DNA of 39,002 bases from Helicobacteraceae bacterium (GTDB taxonomy: Bacteria; Campylobacterota; Campylobacteria; Campylobacterales; Sulfurimonadaceae): positions 1-39,002 of the forward strand of contig JAGGTH010000083.1 of the NCBI GenBank assembly GCA_021163845.1, in the 5' to 3' direction. Under the pieces are notes generated by a model, which worked only from the letters and a program-made list of their open reading frames with translations, made no database searches and had not been told where the DNA came from. The position numbers were made by a program, and so were the translations under genes. Positions 8,794 to 18,398 of the stretch are shown in pieces (the stretch's first letter is position 1; the number at the start of each line of letters is the position of its first letter).

Positions 8794-10398
8794 ATGGTAA
8801 TTGTACAAAATTTAACGATGCGTTATGGAAGCAGAGTCCTCTTCCAAGATATCAACCTCAAACTCGATCGTCACAAGCGATATGGACTCATCGGTGCAAA
8901 TGGTGCCGGAAAAACAACCTTTTTAAAAATCCTCTCTGGTCAGATTGACGAATATGATGGGGATGTGATCGTTGAAAATGGTCTCAAAGTAGGTGTACTT
9001 GGACAGAATCAATACGCATATGAAGACTACACGATCGCGGATGCGGTACTGTGTGGAAACAAAAGACTCTTTGATGCGATCAAAGAGAAAGAAGACCTCT
9101 ACACAAACGGTGACTTTGAAGATGATGCGGTCAACAACCGCCTTGCAGACCTTGAAGTGATCTGTGTTGAAGAGGATCCAACCTATGAGTATGATGTCAA
9201 CATCGCAAAGATCTTAGAAAATGTAGGTATCCCTGCAGATCATCACCACGATCTTATGAGTACACTCGATAGTGCAGACAAATTTAAAGTACTTCTTGCG
9301 CAAGTACTCTTCCCTCGTCCGGATGTACTCTTCCTCGATGAGCCTACCAACAACCTCGATATTGAAACAATCAGCTGGTTAGAAAATGAGCTTCAACGCC
9401 ATGAGGGAACAATGGTGGTTATCTCTCACGATAGACACTTTCTTAATGCCGTTGTAACGAATATTTTGGATGTGGATTATCAAAAGATCCGTGAGTTTAC
9501 AGGAAACTATGATGACTGGTATATCGCTGCAAATGTGATGGCAAAACAGATGGAACTTGATAATGCTAAAAAAGAGAAGGAAAAAGAGCAACTCGAAGCC
9601 TTTGTCCGCCGCTTTAGTGCCAATGCTTCAAAAGCAAAACAAGCAACATCAAGACAAAAACAACTCGATAAACTCGTGATCGAAGATATCAAACCATCTT
9701 CACGCCGTGATCCAAGTATCGTCTTTAAAGCAAAAAGAGCAATGGGGGATGAAGCCCTCGAGATTACCAATATCAGCCACGCTTATGGCGATAATCAAGT
9801 ACTCCAAGATATCACTCTCAAATTTGAGCCAGGGGAAAAAGTAGCTCTTATCGGTGGCAATGGTGTAGGAAAAACTACTCTACTCAAGATCATCATGGAG
9901 GAACTTAAACCTACAAGTGGTGAGATCCACTGGGGTGCTACCATCGAGAACTCTTACTTCCCACAAGATACGGCAGATACGATCAAAGGGGATGGAACAC
10001 TTTATGACTGGCTTAGAGGTTTTGATCCAAAACGTGAGATAGCAGAGATCCGTAACTGTCTTGGACGTATGCTCTTTAATGGTGAACAACAAGAAAAATC
10101 TGTTAAAAGTATCTCAGGTGGAGAAAAACACAGAATGATGCTTTCTAAAATGATGCTTGAGGGTGGAAATTTCCTTGTTCTCGATGAGCCATCGAACCAC
10201 CTTGACCTCGAAGCGATCGTAGCACTTGGTGAAGCTTTACATGAATTTAAAGGGAATGTGATCTGTGTATCGCATGACCGTGAGCTTTTAGACGCTTTTG
10301 CAAGTCGTATTATTGAGCTTCACGAAGATGGAAGCTATATCGACTTCAGAGGAAGTTACGAAGAGTTTGCAGAGGCAAAAGCCAAAGGGGAACTCTAG
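8794..10398 (+). CDS. ABC-F family ATPase (YbiT-like)
   Basis: A 534-residue soluble protein with two ABC ATPase domains and no membrane segments. Domain 1 has GANGAGKTTFLK, a degenerate signature in TLDSADKFKVLLAQ and LFLDEPTNNLD. A charged coiled linker (MELDNAKKEKEKEQLEAFVRR) follows. Domain 2 has GGNGVGKTTLLK, SISGGEKHRMMLSKM and LVLDEPSNHLD. The relaxed first signature is typical of YbiT. ABC-F proteins act on ribosomes, often at the E site. The next two genes follow with 1-nt overlaps, one of them a SUI1 translation factor, which fits a ribosome role. Confidence 0.93.
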   Translation: MVIVQNLTMRYGSRVLFQDINLKLDRHKRYGLIGANGAGKTTFLKILSGQIDEYDGDVIVENGLKVGVLGQNQYAYEDYTIADAVLCGNKRLFDAIKEKEDLYTNGDFEDDAVNNRLADLEVICVEEDPTYEYDVNIAKILENVGIPADHHHDLMSTLDSADKFKVLLAQVLFPRPDVLFLDEPTNNLDIETISWLENELQRHEGTMVVISHDRHFLNAVVTNILDVDYQKIREFTGNYDDWYIAANVMAKQMELDNAKKEKEKEQLEAFVRRFSANASKAKQATSRQKQLDKLVIEDIKPSSRRDPSIVFKAKRAMGDEALEITNISHAYGDNQVLQDITLKFEPGEKVALIGGNGVGKTTLLKIIMEELKPTSGEIHWGATIENSYFPQDTADTIKGDGTLYDWLRGFDPKREIAEIRNCLGRMLFNGEQQEKSVKSISGGEKHRMMLSKMMLEGGNFLVLDEPSNHLDLEAIVALGEALHEFKGNVICVSHDRELLDAFASRIIELHEDGSYIDFRGSYEEFAEAKAKGEL

Positions 10399-11231
10399 TG
10401 GCACAGTATCAAAATTTTCTAGGTCTTGGGATCGCAGGCAACTTTGCTCTGCACCTTGCTCAAGCAGGTGAGTTAGAAGATTTTAAAGATATTATCACAG
10501 CCGATGAAGCAGCTCCTAAAGGGATGTTTCCTTTTTATCTCCCAGGAGAAACAGATGCCAAAGATATCCTTAGCACCTATCCACTCTCTAGTGAATATAT
10601 CCGCTTAGCTGATGAAAAACTCAATATTCAAGCAGAACCAGAAGTAGCCCTCATCTGTAAGCTTGGCTATACAGATGGGAGACTCTCTTCAATCACACCG
10701 ACACACTTTGGCGCTTATAACGACTGTTCTATCCGCGTAGAGGGAGCAAGCAAAATCAGTGACAAAAAAAACTGGGGTGCAGAATCAAAAGGTCTGAGTG
10801 ATACCCTCCTTGAGATCGATACATTTGCTGAGGGTGGTGTGATGGATCGCTACTCTATTTGTAGCTTTTTACTACGAGAAGAGATACTTCATGCTTATGG
10901 TGAGGATGTAGAACTCACAGGGTACAGCTATTTTTATGAGAAACTCCAAGAGTGGATGTTAAATCAAGTCAACACACAAAAAGATTTTGGACCACTCGAA
11001 CCACTCCAAGAGTATATCCAAGCGCTGAAAAACCCTACAGATACCATCATTAGTATCGGTGCGACTCGCTATACAGAGTACGGTGAATCGACTTTTTTAC
11101 GCTCTGGTGACAAAGTATTTGTTGTTGTGTATGATCATACACTCTACTCAAATGAGACAATCACACAAGCTATAGAGTCTCAAAACTATCCAACAAAGGG
11201 GATAAGTATCCTCGCACAAAAAGTAAGATAG
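10398..11231 (+). CDS. DUF5718-like conserved protein
   Basis: A 277-residue soluble protein starting at GTG, which shares one base with the ABC-F stop (TAGTG). The N terminus QNFLGLGIAGNFALHLAQAGE, read as two segments, and the later PEVALICKLGY and FGAYNDCSIR match what I recall of the DUF5718 family. The order of acidic and aromatic motifs is reminiscent of the fumarylacetoacetate hydrolase-like fold, but I cannot confirm a metal site. It is sandwiched between an ABC-F factor and a SUI1 protein, so translation coupling is likely. Function unknown. Confidence 0.65.
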   Translation: MAQYQNFLGLGIAGNFALHLAQAGELEDFKDIITADEAAPKGMFPFYLPGETDAKDILSTYPLSSEYIRLADEKLNIQAEPEVALICKLGYTDGRLSSITPTHFGAYNDCSIRVEGASKISDKKNWGAESKGLSDTLLEIDTFAEGGVMDRYSICSFLLREEILHAYGEDVELTGYSYFYEKLQEWMLNQVNTQKDFGPLEPLQEYIQALKNPTDTIISIGATRYTEYGESTFLRSGDKVFVVVYDHTLYSNETITQAIESQNYPTKGISILAQKVR

Positions 11232-11575
11232 TGTCACGCGGAAAAAAGCTAGATCTTTTTATCGGTGCTGAGATCGAAGATGGCTGGGCAAAAGTAGAGT
11301 CTCCTCGCAAGTCCTCCATCTCCCAAGAGATCTTAGAGCCACAAAAGCACCAACTCTTTTTCAAAAAAGAGAAAAGAAGAGGCAAGGTGGTTACACTTGT
11401 GGGCGAGTTTTGTCTTGATGAATCACAAAACACTGCACTTCTTAAAAAGATCAAGAAGAGCTTGGGATGTGGCGGTACATCCAAAGAGGGCTGGATGGAG
11501 TTTCAAGGCGATATCAAAGAGCGCCTACGGGAGCTTTTAGTAGAAGAGGGATTTCGTTTTAAACCAAAACACTAG
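11231..11575 (+). CDS. SUI1/YciH (eIF1-like) translation factor
   Basis: A 114-residue protein of the SUI1 family: a charged N-terminal tail, then the core QLFFKKEKRRGKVVTLVGEF, LLKKIKKSLGCGGTSKEG (the conserved GxGGT loop) and QGDIKERLRELLVEEGF. Bacterial YciH is thought to act on initiation fidelity at the 30S subunit. The start is GTG and overlaps the previous TAG by one base. Its stop overlaps that of the convergent GGDEF gene (CTAG). An imperfect inverted repeat made of two uptake-like motifs (11461-11486) lies inside its 3' end. Confidence 0.9.
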   Translation: MSRGKKLDLFIGAEIEDGWAKVESPRKSSISQEILEPQKHQLFFKKEKRRGKVVTLVGEFCLDESQNTALLKKIKKSLGCGGTSKEGWMEFQGDIKERLRELLVEEGFRFKPKH

Positions 11576-12810
11576 GCTTTTTCTGCAAGATCACACGTTG
11601 TAGTTGTAATCATATACTGATCACGCCCTTTCTCTTTTGCTTGATAGAGCATCTTATCCGCGCACGACATCAACATATCTCCATCGAGTGCATCATCTGC
11701 AATACACGTTACCAAACCTATAGAGATCGTTAAAAAACGACTCGCTTTTGAGTGTGCATGTTCGATCTGTGCAGCTTTGACACGTTCACATATCTTTTGT
11801 GCAAGAGAGGCACTATCTTTTTCATCTGTTTGTGTGAGTAATACACCAAACTCTTCCCCACCAAGACGAAATAAAAAGTCACTTGGTCTTTTGAGAACAT
11901 CTCTGAGTACATCTGCGACAACTTTGAGAGCATTGTCCCCCTGAAGATGCCCATAATTATCGTTGTATTGTTTAAAATAATCAATATCAAGCATCATAAA
12001 GGTGATATAGCTGTGTGTACGTTTTGCACGCTTGAGTTCTCGCTCATATACCATATTAAAATAGCGTCTGTTATGAAGATCTGTCAAGGTATCGGTATAA
12101 GATGCACTCTCTAGTTTTTTGTTGAGTGCTTTGAGTTTTTTTGTTGCACCCTCTAGTTTAGACTGGTCATTTTGAATACTTCGAAATACACTGAACATCG
12201 TAAAAAGCACGACCAAGATCACTCCGCTGAGAACGATATTGAGCTTTAACACAAGGGCGTTATACTCTTTTAAAAACTCCACTCTTCTATATTTTGCAAC
12301 ATCCGTTTCATAACGGATCAATTTTTGCAAAATAAGATGAATATGTGATATTTTTTTCTCTAGCTTACTAAGAGAGATCTTGTCGTAGGAACCTCCATCT
12401 TCATGTGACCTGATGATCTTTTTGAAATAATCATTACTTACTTGAATCTCCAAAGCTGCATATTGGGTATAAGCAAGCTCTTCATCTCTTTTATAATGGG
12501 ACTCATAACTGATCCAAAGTTTTCTTATCGCCTCAAGTCCCTCTTCAAGCTGAAGCGTGATATGACTTGGACTCATCTCTGCATTCTGTGCTTTGTAGAG
12601 TGAGCCTGCGATATTGCTATGATATTTTTGAAGGATCTCATTGAGTTCGATAACGGGAACAAGAGAGCCAAAATAGAGTGTGTCAAGATTTTTCTTTGTC
12701 TCATTAACATTGATCGCGCCCATAATTCCTACACTGACAAGACCAAGTGTGACAAGAATAAATAATAAAAAAAGTTTGCTTCTTAGTTTGAGAGCTTCTA
12801 TAAACTTCAT
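11572..12810 (-). CDS. Membrane diguanylate cyclase with four-helix sensor
   Basis: A 412-residue protein likely to make c-di-GMP. Membrane helix 1 (about 14-34) and helix 2 (about 188-210) enclose a mostly helical periplasmic domain of the 4HB/MCP type. A short coiled segment (KLEGATKKLKALNKKLESA) follows, then a GGDEF domain beginning YTDTLTDLHNRRYF. The active site is GGEEF (RLGGEEFGVLL) and an RxxD inhibitory site (RPSD) lies five residues before it, so product inhibition is expected. There is no EAL domain. It is the second c-di-GMP enzyme within 7 kb. Confidence 0.93.
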   Translation of the reverse strand: MKFIEALKLRSKLFLLFILVTLGLVSVGIMGAINVNETKKNLDTLYFGSLVPVIELNEILQKYHSNIAGSLYKAQNAEMSPSHITLQLEEGLEAIRKLWISYESHYKRDEELAYTQYAALEIQVSNDYFKKIIRSHEDGGSYDKISLSKLEKKISHIHLILQKLIRYETDVAKYRRVEFLKEYNALVLKLNIVLSGVILVVLFTMFSVFRSIQNDQSKLEGATKKLKALNKKLESASYTDTLTDLHNRRYFNMVYERELKRAKRTHSYITFMMLDIDYFKQYNDNYGHLQGDNALKVVADVLRDVLKRPSDFLFRLGGEEFGVLLTQTDEKDSASLAQKICERVKAAQIEHAHSKASRFLTISIGLVTCIADDALDGDMLMSCADKMLYQAKEKGRDQYMITTTTCDLAEKA

Positions 12811-12943
12811 ATGATTTCCTGTTATGTTCTATGATGCAAAGCAACTCTTATACCAATTAACCTGATTTTTTTAGTCTCTAAAAATCTTTTTAGGCTAAAA
12901 TAGCGCAAGAAAAAAATAGCTCTATTTTTATAAAGAGGCACAG

Positions 12944-13261
12944 ATGGCAAAAAGAGAATTTAAGAACAAACGAATCAAACAAATAATCAAAAATATAGCT
13001 GAGGATTTTCGCTATTCCAATGAGATGGGAGAGTATGCTCTTTTATTTTACAAAGCGGATTCTAATGGAATGATAAATGGTGCTGAGATCGATCAGATGC
13101 TTGAATACGTGACAACAGGGCTCGAAGAACTCAGCAAGAATATAGAGTGGCGTGAAGAGTTTTTAAAAGAGAATGCAGGGGTTGATGAGCTCAAAATGCT
13201 TCAAAATATGAAAACGATAGAAGAAGAGTATATAGAACTTCGAGACTTTTTAAAAAAATAA
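12944..13261 (+). CDS. Hypothetical protein, small and helical
   Basis: A 105-residue protein, basic at the N terminus (MAKREFKNKRIKQIIKNI) and acidic after it, predicted almost entirely helical, with no membrane segment or signal. I do not recognise the family. A TAAAAT box lies about 45 nt before the ATG and GAGGCACAG supplies a ribosome site. The next gene starts 9 nt after its stop, so the two form an operon. Function unknown. Confidence 0.7.
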   Translation: MAKREFKNKRIKQIIKNIAEDFRYSNEMGEYALLFYKADSNGMINGAEIDQMLEYVTTGLEELSKNIEWREEFLKENAGVDELKMLQNMKTIEEEYIELRDFLKK

Positions 13262-13270
13262 GGAGAAAAT

Positions 13271-13705
13271 ATGAAACCAGATGCAATTAAAACAAAAAGA
13301 TATTTTGACCCATTTGAGATACAAAAACACCTAGAGAATGTTGAGTATATTATGATGGTAGCACCCGCACCTGAAAAATTTAAAGAGACACCGATCCACT
13401 TTAGTATATTTTTAAACACCTCAGACAATCTTCCAAAAGATATTCAAGCAGCGATACTTGACAAGTTTATGGACGAGCACAGAATCAAAAACCCCCAAGA
13501 GCTTATGAGCCAGCTAATGCCTGTAGGTTTTGGTGAAAGTACCCAAGATACGGCAATGCCGATGCTTCTTATCAAACCAGAAGATCAACAAAACATTCCA
13601 CATACCATCATGTTTGTGATGGACTTTCTTGCTGATTCAAACAATTTTCCTCAAGCTAAAATAGAAAATCTCACAGGCTGGACCTATGCGTATTCAGATG
13701 AATAA
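13271..13705 (+). CDS. Hypothetical protein
   Basis: A 144-residue soluble protein with AAGGAG close before its ATG. It has a strand-rich pattern (VEYIMMVAPAPEKFKETPIHF, in part IHFSIFLNTSDNL) and ends WTYAYSDE. I do not recognise it. It pairs with the preceding small gene and its last 22 nt overlap the end of the convergent aminopeptidase P gene. Function unknown. Confidence 0.7.
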   Translation: MKPDAIKTKRYFDPFEIQKHLENVEYIMMVAPAPEKFKETPIHFSIFLNTSDNLPKDIQAAILDKFMDEHRIKNPQELMSQLMPVGFGESTQDTAMPMLLIKPEDQQNIPHTIMFVMDFLADSNNFPQAKIENLTGWTYAYSDE

Positions 13706-14970
13706 GACTCTATATCTTCGATCTCTTTGATAATCTCTTTTGAGAGATTTTTAAAGCCTTTACTAGTCACTAAAATATTATCTTCGATGCGCACACCTAT
13801 TCCACGATACTTCAAAGGGATATCTGTATCATTTTCGTGAAAGTACAAAGCAGGCTCAATAGTGAGAACCATCCCTTTTTGTAGGGGGATCTCTTGGGCA
13901 TTATCATACTTGTATGGGGCTTGGTCATGCACATCTATTCCCATCCAGTGCCCTATTCCATGAGGATAGTACTTTTTATGTGTCTTATTTTCAAGCAACT
14001 CTTCCAACTCTCCCTCTAAGATGCCAAGAGCGATCATCCCCTCACATAAAAGCTCTTCTGATCTTGTCTGCAACTCACTACGCATCACACCTGGACGGAT
14101 CATTTGGATGATCTTTTTTTGTACATCCAATACGAGCATATAGATCTCTTTTTGCGCCTTTGTAAACTTTGTGCCTACAGGGATTGTTCTTGTAATATCG
14201 CTCGCATAATACTGATACTCGCACCCTGCATCAATAAGGATCATCTCACCTTCACAGAGCTTCTTATCATTTTGGATGTAGTGCAAAGTGTTTGCATTGT
14301 TTCCAGAAGCGACAATAGTTGTATAAGCATCACTATAGGCTCCATTTTTCTTAAATGTATACTCTATCTCGGCTTGGACTTGGTACTCATATTTTTCGCT
14401 CTTTCTCATCTTCATCACTTGATGGTGTGCTTCTTTCGTGATCTCTAACGCTTTTTGGATCAAGGCGATCTCATTTGGAGATTTTAAGAGTCTCATTTTA
14501 TAGACAAAAGATGCTACATCCTGATGGATCTTACATCTTTTTGCCAAACTTTTTATCTTAGAGAGAAGTTCATTGTCACAATCAAAGTCATACAAAATTC
14601 TTTGTTTTTTCTCTAAGAACTCTTCTAACCTCTTCTCTAAAGAACTACTCACATAAACCTTATCAACGTCAAAAACTTTTTTTGCCTCTTTTTTGCCCAG
14701 ACGTATGCCGTTCCATAGCTCTAATGTAGGATCTTTTTTTTGCACAAAAAGTATAGTTTGCACACTTTTATTTTTTTTCACAAAAACAAGTGCTGCATTA
14801 TCCTCTTTAAAACCTGTGAGATAATAAAAATTGCTATCTTGTCTATAAGGATACTCTGTATCATTGGAGCGTTTTTTATTTGTACTACTTAAGAAAATTG
14901 TCACACTTTTTTTTGGCAACTGTTTTGCTAAGATATCTCTTCGTTGTTTGTACTCTTTTTCTTCTATCAT
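13684..14970 (-). CDS. pepP: Xaa-Pro aminopeptidase (M24B, aminopeptidase P)
   Basis: Removes an N-terminal residue that precedes proline. With the ATG at 14970 it is 428 residues; this start is preferred over one 7 codons upstream because it gives an ATGA overlap with the preceding stop. An N-terminal AMP_N domain (YKQRRDILAKQL, NFYYLTGF) is followed by the pita-bread fold with all five metal ligands visible: DAGCEYQYYASDITR (two Asp), YPHGIGHWMG (His), LTIEPALYF (Glu) and GVRIEDNIL (Glu). It is the last gene of the mla run; a functional link to lipid transport is not evident. Confidence 0.93.
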   Translation of the reverse strand: MIEEKEYKQRRDILAKQLPKKSVTIFLSSTNKKRSNDTEYPYRQDSNFYYLTGFKEDNAALVFVKKNKSVQTILFVQKKDPTLELWNGIRLGKKEAKKVFDVDKVYVSSSLEKRLEEFLEKKQRILYDFDCDNELLSKIKSLAKRCKIHQDVASFVYKMRLLKSPNEIALIQKALEITKEAHHQVMKMRKSEKYEYQVQAEIEYTFKKNGAYSDAYTTIVASGNNANTLHYIQNDKKLCEGEMILIDAGCEYQYYASDITRTIPVGTKFTKAQKEIYMLVLDVQKKIIQMIRPGVMRSELQTRSEELLCEGMIALGILEGELEELLENKTHKKYYPHGIGHWMGIDVHDQAPYKYDNAQEIPLQKGMVLTIEPALYFHENDTDIPLKYRGIGVRIEDNILVTSKGFKNLSKEIIKEIEDIESYSSEYA

Positions 14971-15566
14971 TGACACACCTTTTCTAGCCATACTCTATTT
15001 TGTACAAATATCTCTTTTAATCCCTCATTGAGAGCCACAACTCCACCCTGAGCGTCATCACTCGGTGCATCTACTTTTGCCTCGAAGGATCTGGTGTCTA
15101 TCACCTGATTCTTTATTGCATCGATCAGGGTAAAATGGATCACTATTTTTACAAAAGAGTGTTTTGTATCTTCATCAAAATACTGCATGAACTCTACAAG
15201 GGAACTCTCTAATATCAGATCAGCTCTACTACGGGAATGATCTCCCAATACACTCTCAAAAAGTGCACTTTGTCGTAATGCATTTGTAAGTTGCATCGTG
15301 ATCGCTTTGTTTGGAGTATCCGCCCATTTCGCTTGTGTATAGGCATACTGTTTATAGGCTCCAACTCCATAATTCATACTATGAGTCATCAAACTATTTG
15401 AAGCAAAAGCACGCTCTACTTTGAGTCTTTTGTTGCTACATCCACTCTTTGGAACGGGTGCATTCTGTAAACTTGATGTCTCGATTCTATACTCTGTGAC
15501 AGCTGGTGTCGTCGTGCTACATCCAGAGAATAAGATCATTAAAATACCTATCATATATATACGCAT
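14967..15566 (-). CDS. Mla/Pqi-type transport auxiliary lipoprotein
   Basis: A 199-residue lipoprotein: signal MRIYMIGILMILFSGC with lipobox LFSGC, so Cys16 is lipidated. The rest resembles the ABC-type transport auxiliary component (PqiC/YmbA-like, PF03886): YRIETSS near the N terminus, RVERAFASNSLM-like strand (KVERAFASNSLMTH), a middle NALRQSALFESVLGD segment and the final ALNEGLKEIFVQN helix. It follows mlaD by 4 nt and probably forms the outer-membrane part of the lipid transport machine. Confidence 0.85.
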   Translation of the reverse strand: MRIYMIGILMILFSGCSTTTPAVTEYRIETSSLQNAPVPKSGCSNKRLKVERAFASNSLMTHSMNYGVGAYKQYAYTQAKWADTPNKAITMQLTNALRQSALFESVLGDHSRSRADLILESSLVEFMQYFDEDTKHSFVKIVIHFTLIDAIKNQVIDTRSFEAKVDAPSDDAQGGVVALNEGLKEIFVQNRVWLEKVCQ

Positions 15567-15570
15567 ATCT

Positions 15571-16533
15571 TTACTCCTCCCCAGGACCTTTTTTTATCTC
15601 TTCTTGTCTAAAGAAGATGTCCGCTGGACTTCTCTCATGCTTTTCTAGGAAATCTTCTGTTTTAGAGAGAACCTGTTGCATTTCAAGAAGAGCACTGTTG
15701 AGATTTGGCACCACATCTGAAGCGATCTCTTTAATATTGAATTGACCACTCTCTAGAGCTTCTCTAAAGCGATCCATAGTCAATCCTACATTGAGATAGG
15801 TTTGCTTGATAGAACCTATAGAAGTAGAGATCTCATCTTCAAACTTGACACTTCTTTGAACAAGAGCATCAATTTTTGGCGCCAAGTGTTCAAGCTTTTG
15901 GGATGTAACTCTTAAACTTTGCATCGTCTCTTGAAAGTTTGTGATCGTTTCCTCGCTGAGAGTTCTATCGATCTTCTCAAGGATACTCGCGCTTTTACTA
16001 AGTATTAATGCGAACTGCTCTTTATTCTTATCATCTAAGATATCGGCTGTGCGGGAGAGTGTTTCAGAAAGATTTACAGATACGTCTCCCAAAGAGCGCT
16101 CAATCGTATCCATAAAAGAGGGAGCAGATGGAATAATAGGATACTTTTCCCCCTCATTTGCTACCAAAGGCATAGCATCATTCTCACTCATAATCAAGTT
16201 AATATAACTCAAACCCGTAATCCCTTGAGGGGTAAGCTTTGCAAGAGTATTTGTTTTGATCGGTGTATCTTTTTGTACGGCTACCTGCACCTCTACTTGT
16301 TCCCTATTATTTGGGTCTAGATTGAGTTTTGTTACCTTTCCCACTGAGAGCCCTCTATACTTTACAGGAGCGTCAATATTGAGCCCCAAAACAGATTCAT
16401 CAAAATAGATATTATAGATCGTCGCATCATCTTTGGATGTAGGCTTTAAAAGCCAATAAGAGAATCCCATCATGAGGGTGAATCCAAAAAGAACAATGAA
16501 TCCAACAAGTGTATAGTTGACTTTATTATTCAT
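15571..16533 (-). CDS. mlaD: MlaD/MCE-domain substrate-binding protein
   Basis: A membrane-anchored periplasmic lipid-binding subunit. The ATG at 16533 (MNNKVNYTLVGF) is chosen over one 11 codons upstream; it overlaps the mlaF stop by 8 nt. One membrane helix (about 7-29) is followed by an MCE domain with YNIYFDESVLGLNIDAPVKY, RGLSVGKVTKLNLDP and LAKLTPQGITGLSYINL. A long helical tail rich in LSETLSRTADIL- and LEKIDRTL-type repeats follows, as in longer MCE proteins that span the periplasm. Length is 320 residues, longer than E. coli MlaD. Confidence 0.92.
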   Translation of the reverse strand: MNNKVNYTLVGFIVLFGFTLMMGFSYWLLKPTSKDDATIYNIYFDESVLGLNIDAPVKYRGLSVGKVTKLNLDPNNREQVEVQVAVQKDTPIKTNTLAKLTPQGITGLSYINLIMSENDAMPLVANEGEKYPIIPSAPSFMDTIERSLGDVSVNLSETLSRTADILDDKNKEQFALILSKSASILEKIDRTLSEETITNFQETMQSLRVTSQKLEHLAPKIDALVQRSVKFEDEISTSIGSIKQTYLNVGLTMDRFREALESGQFNIKEIASDVVPNLNSALLEMQQVLSKTEDFLEKHERSPADIFFRQEEIKKGPGEE

Positions 16534-17266
16534 GTGCAGCCTTAAAAAATGTTTGGATAAATTCACTTTTTTCTTGATGAATCATATCTAGAGTTCCTTC
16601 GTAAACTATTTTTTTATTATCAATGACAGCAAGTCTATCAAGTGTATCATAAATAGATCGTAAATCGTGTGAAACCATCACAATACTGAGTCCTAATAAA
16701 GAGCGGAGTTTTAAGATCAAACGATCGAATTCTCTTGCTGAAATAGGGTCTAAACCACTCGTAGGTTCGTCTAAAAACAAAAGTTTTGGATCCATAGACA
16801 AGGCTCTTGCTAGTGAAGCTTTTTTCTTCATTCCACCACTAATTTGGGAAGGATATAAAAAGGCATCGTCTTGTTTTAACCCAACGATATCGAGTTTAAA
16901 CTTGACGATATCTTGAATCATATTCTCACTTAGATCTGTATATTCCTTGAGTGGTAAAGCGATATTATCATAAAGGTTCAAGGAGGTAAAAAGTGCACCT
17001 GCTTGAAATAATACTCCCCATCTTCTACAAAGTGCTTGAGATTCTTTATGCGACATTCTTTTGAGGCTTTTACCAAAAATCTTGATATCACCCCCCTCAA
17101 ATTTTTGTAGCATCACCATCTCACGCAGGAGTGTCGATTTGCCACATCCACTCGGACCTAAGAGTCCATAGATCTCCCCCTCATTGATAGTAAGATTAAG
17201 GCCATTATGAACGACATTCGTATCAAAAACAGTTTTGAGATCCCTTACTTCAATAATTGCTTGCAT
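16526..17266 (-). CDS. mlaF: MlaF ABC transporter ATPase
   Basis: A 246-residue ATPase for MCE-type phospholipid transport at the inner membrane. It shows Walker A GLLGPSGCGKSTLLREM, the Q loop in RRWGVLFQAGALF, signature ISGGMKKKASLARAL, Walker B LLFLDEPTSGLDP and switch His in MVSHDLRS. The GALF after the Q loop is characteristic of MlaF. Its ATG shares one base with the mlaE stop. Confidence 0.95.
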   Translation of the reverse strand: MQAIIEVRDLKTVFDTNVVHNGLNLTINEGEIYGLLGPSGCGKSTLLREMVMLQKFEGGDIKIFGKSLKRMSHKESQALCRRWGVLFQAGALFTSLNLYDNIALPLKEYTDLSENMIQDIVKFKLDIVGLKQDDAFLYPSQISGGMKKKASLARALSMDPKLLFLDEPTSGLDPISAREFDRLILKLRSLLGLSIVMVSHDLRSIYDTLDRLAVIDNKKIVYEGTLDMIHQEKSEFIQTFFKAAHE

Positions 17267-18387
17267 CAGATCCCCAAATTCGTAAAGAATACGGAGAAAA
17301 TTGCATCACATACAATGACGGCAAAAATCGATTCAACGACACTCTTTGTAGTATTGATCCCTATACTTTGTGTATCATTTTGAACGCGAAGTCCTCTGTG
17401 AATAGCAATAGTTGCTATCAAAAAGGCAAAAAATGGTCCCTTAACAATCCCTACAAAAAAGTGTTTGGCTGCGATAACATTACTAAACCTTTCTATAAAC
17501 AGAGAAGATGAAATATCAAGATAAATATTAGAGATGATCATCCCTCCAAAAAGAGCCATCACATCAGAGATAAAAATAAGTATCGGCATAGCTATCATCA
17601 GAGCAACAATTCGAGGAATCACTAAAAAAAGATAAGGATCAAAACCCATCGTGCGCATCGCATCTAGCTCTTCGGTGATCTTCATCGCACCGATCTGAGC
17701 AGTATAAGCCGAGCCACTTCTTCCTGCAATAATAATAGCTGTGATGAGAGGGGAAAGTTCACGTAATATAGAAAGACCAAGCATATCAACGATAAAAATA
17801 TTTGCACCGTAAATTTTAAGTTGATATGCCGATTGATAGGCAACGACGACACCAATTAAAAAACTTGTTATAGCAACAATAAGAAGCGCTTTGATAGCGC
17901 TCTCATTCATCTCATAAAAGATCTCTTTGTAACGAAGATTTTTCCAAGAGAGAAGTGCAGAAAATTTTGCATAAAATAAAACCCCAAGAAAAGAGATAAA
18001 ATCTAGAAAACCCCTATAATTTTTACATGTCGCATCACCAATATACTCTAGGAATGTTCTTTTTTTATGAGAGGGTAAGTTCTTACTTTCTATCTTACGT
18101 TCACGAATAAGTTGGAGGGTCTCTTCTATCTCTTTATTTTCAAGAAGCCATTTGATGTTAATGTTTCTTTGAGAAAGATCTTTTTGAAGTCTATTTAAAA
18201 AAAGTGCAGCTGCCGTATCTAAGGAGTTTGTCTGTAAAAAGTCAAGAGTGATCTTGTCAAGAGTTCTCAAATCATATTTTTTAATCTGTGATTCACAATC
18301 GTTGATATGATAAAGATTGAACTCTCCAAAAAAAGAGATGGAGAGTTCCCGATCTTTGTGCGTGATCTCTATGCGAGCTTGTTGCAT
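17266..18387 (-). CDS. mlaE: MlaE permease with N-terminal STAS domain
   Basis: A 373-residue permease. Residues 1-100 form a STAS domain (HINDCESQIKKYDL, LDFLQTNSLDTAAALFL) equivalent to the separate MlaB of E. coli; the rest is the MlaE permease with about five membrane helices and the conserved ELSPLITAIIIAGRSGSAYTAQIG and MKITEELDAMRTMGFDP segments. The fused form is common in Campylobacterota and explains why no mlaB gene is present. It starts 11 nt after cheW stops, placing lipid transport in the chemotaxis transcription unit. Confidence 0.94.
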   Translation of the reverse strand: MQQARIEITHKDRELSISFFGEFNLYHINDCESQIKKYDLRTLDKITLDFLQTNSLDTAAALFLNRLQKDLSQRNINIKWLLENKEIEETLQLIRERKIESKNLPSHKKRTFLEYIGDATCKNYRGFLDFISFLGVLFYAKFSALLSWKNLRYKEIFYEMNESAIKALLIVAITSFLIGVVVAYQSAYQLKIYGANIFIVDMLGLSILRELSPLITAIIIAGRSGSAYTAQIGAMKITEELDAMRTMGFDPYLFLVIPRIVALMIAMPILIFISDVMALFGGMIISNIYLDISSSLFIERFSNVIAAKHFFVGIVKGPFFAFLIATIAIHRGLRVQNDTQSIGINTTKSVVESIFAVIVCDAIFSVFFTNLGI

Positions 18388-18398
18388 CGTATCACTAT

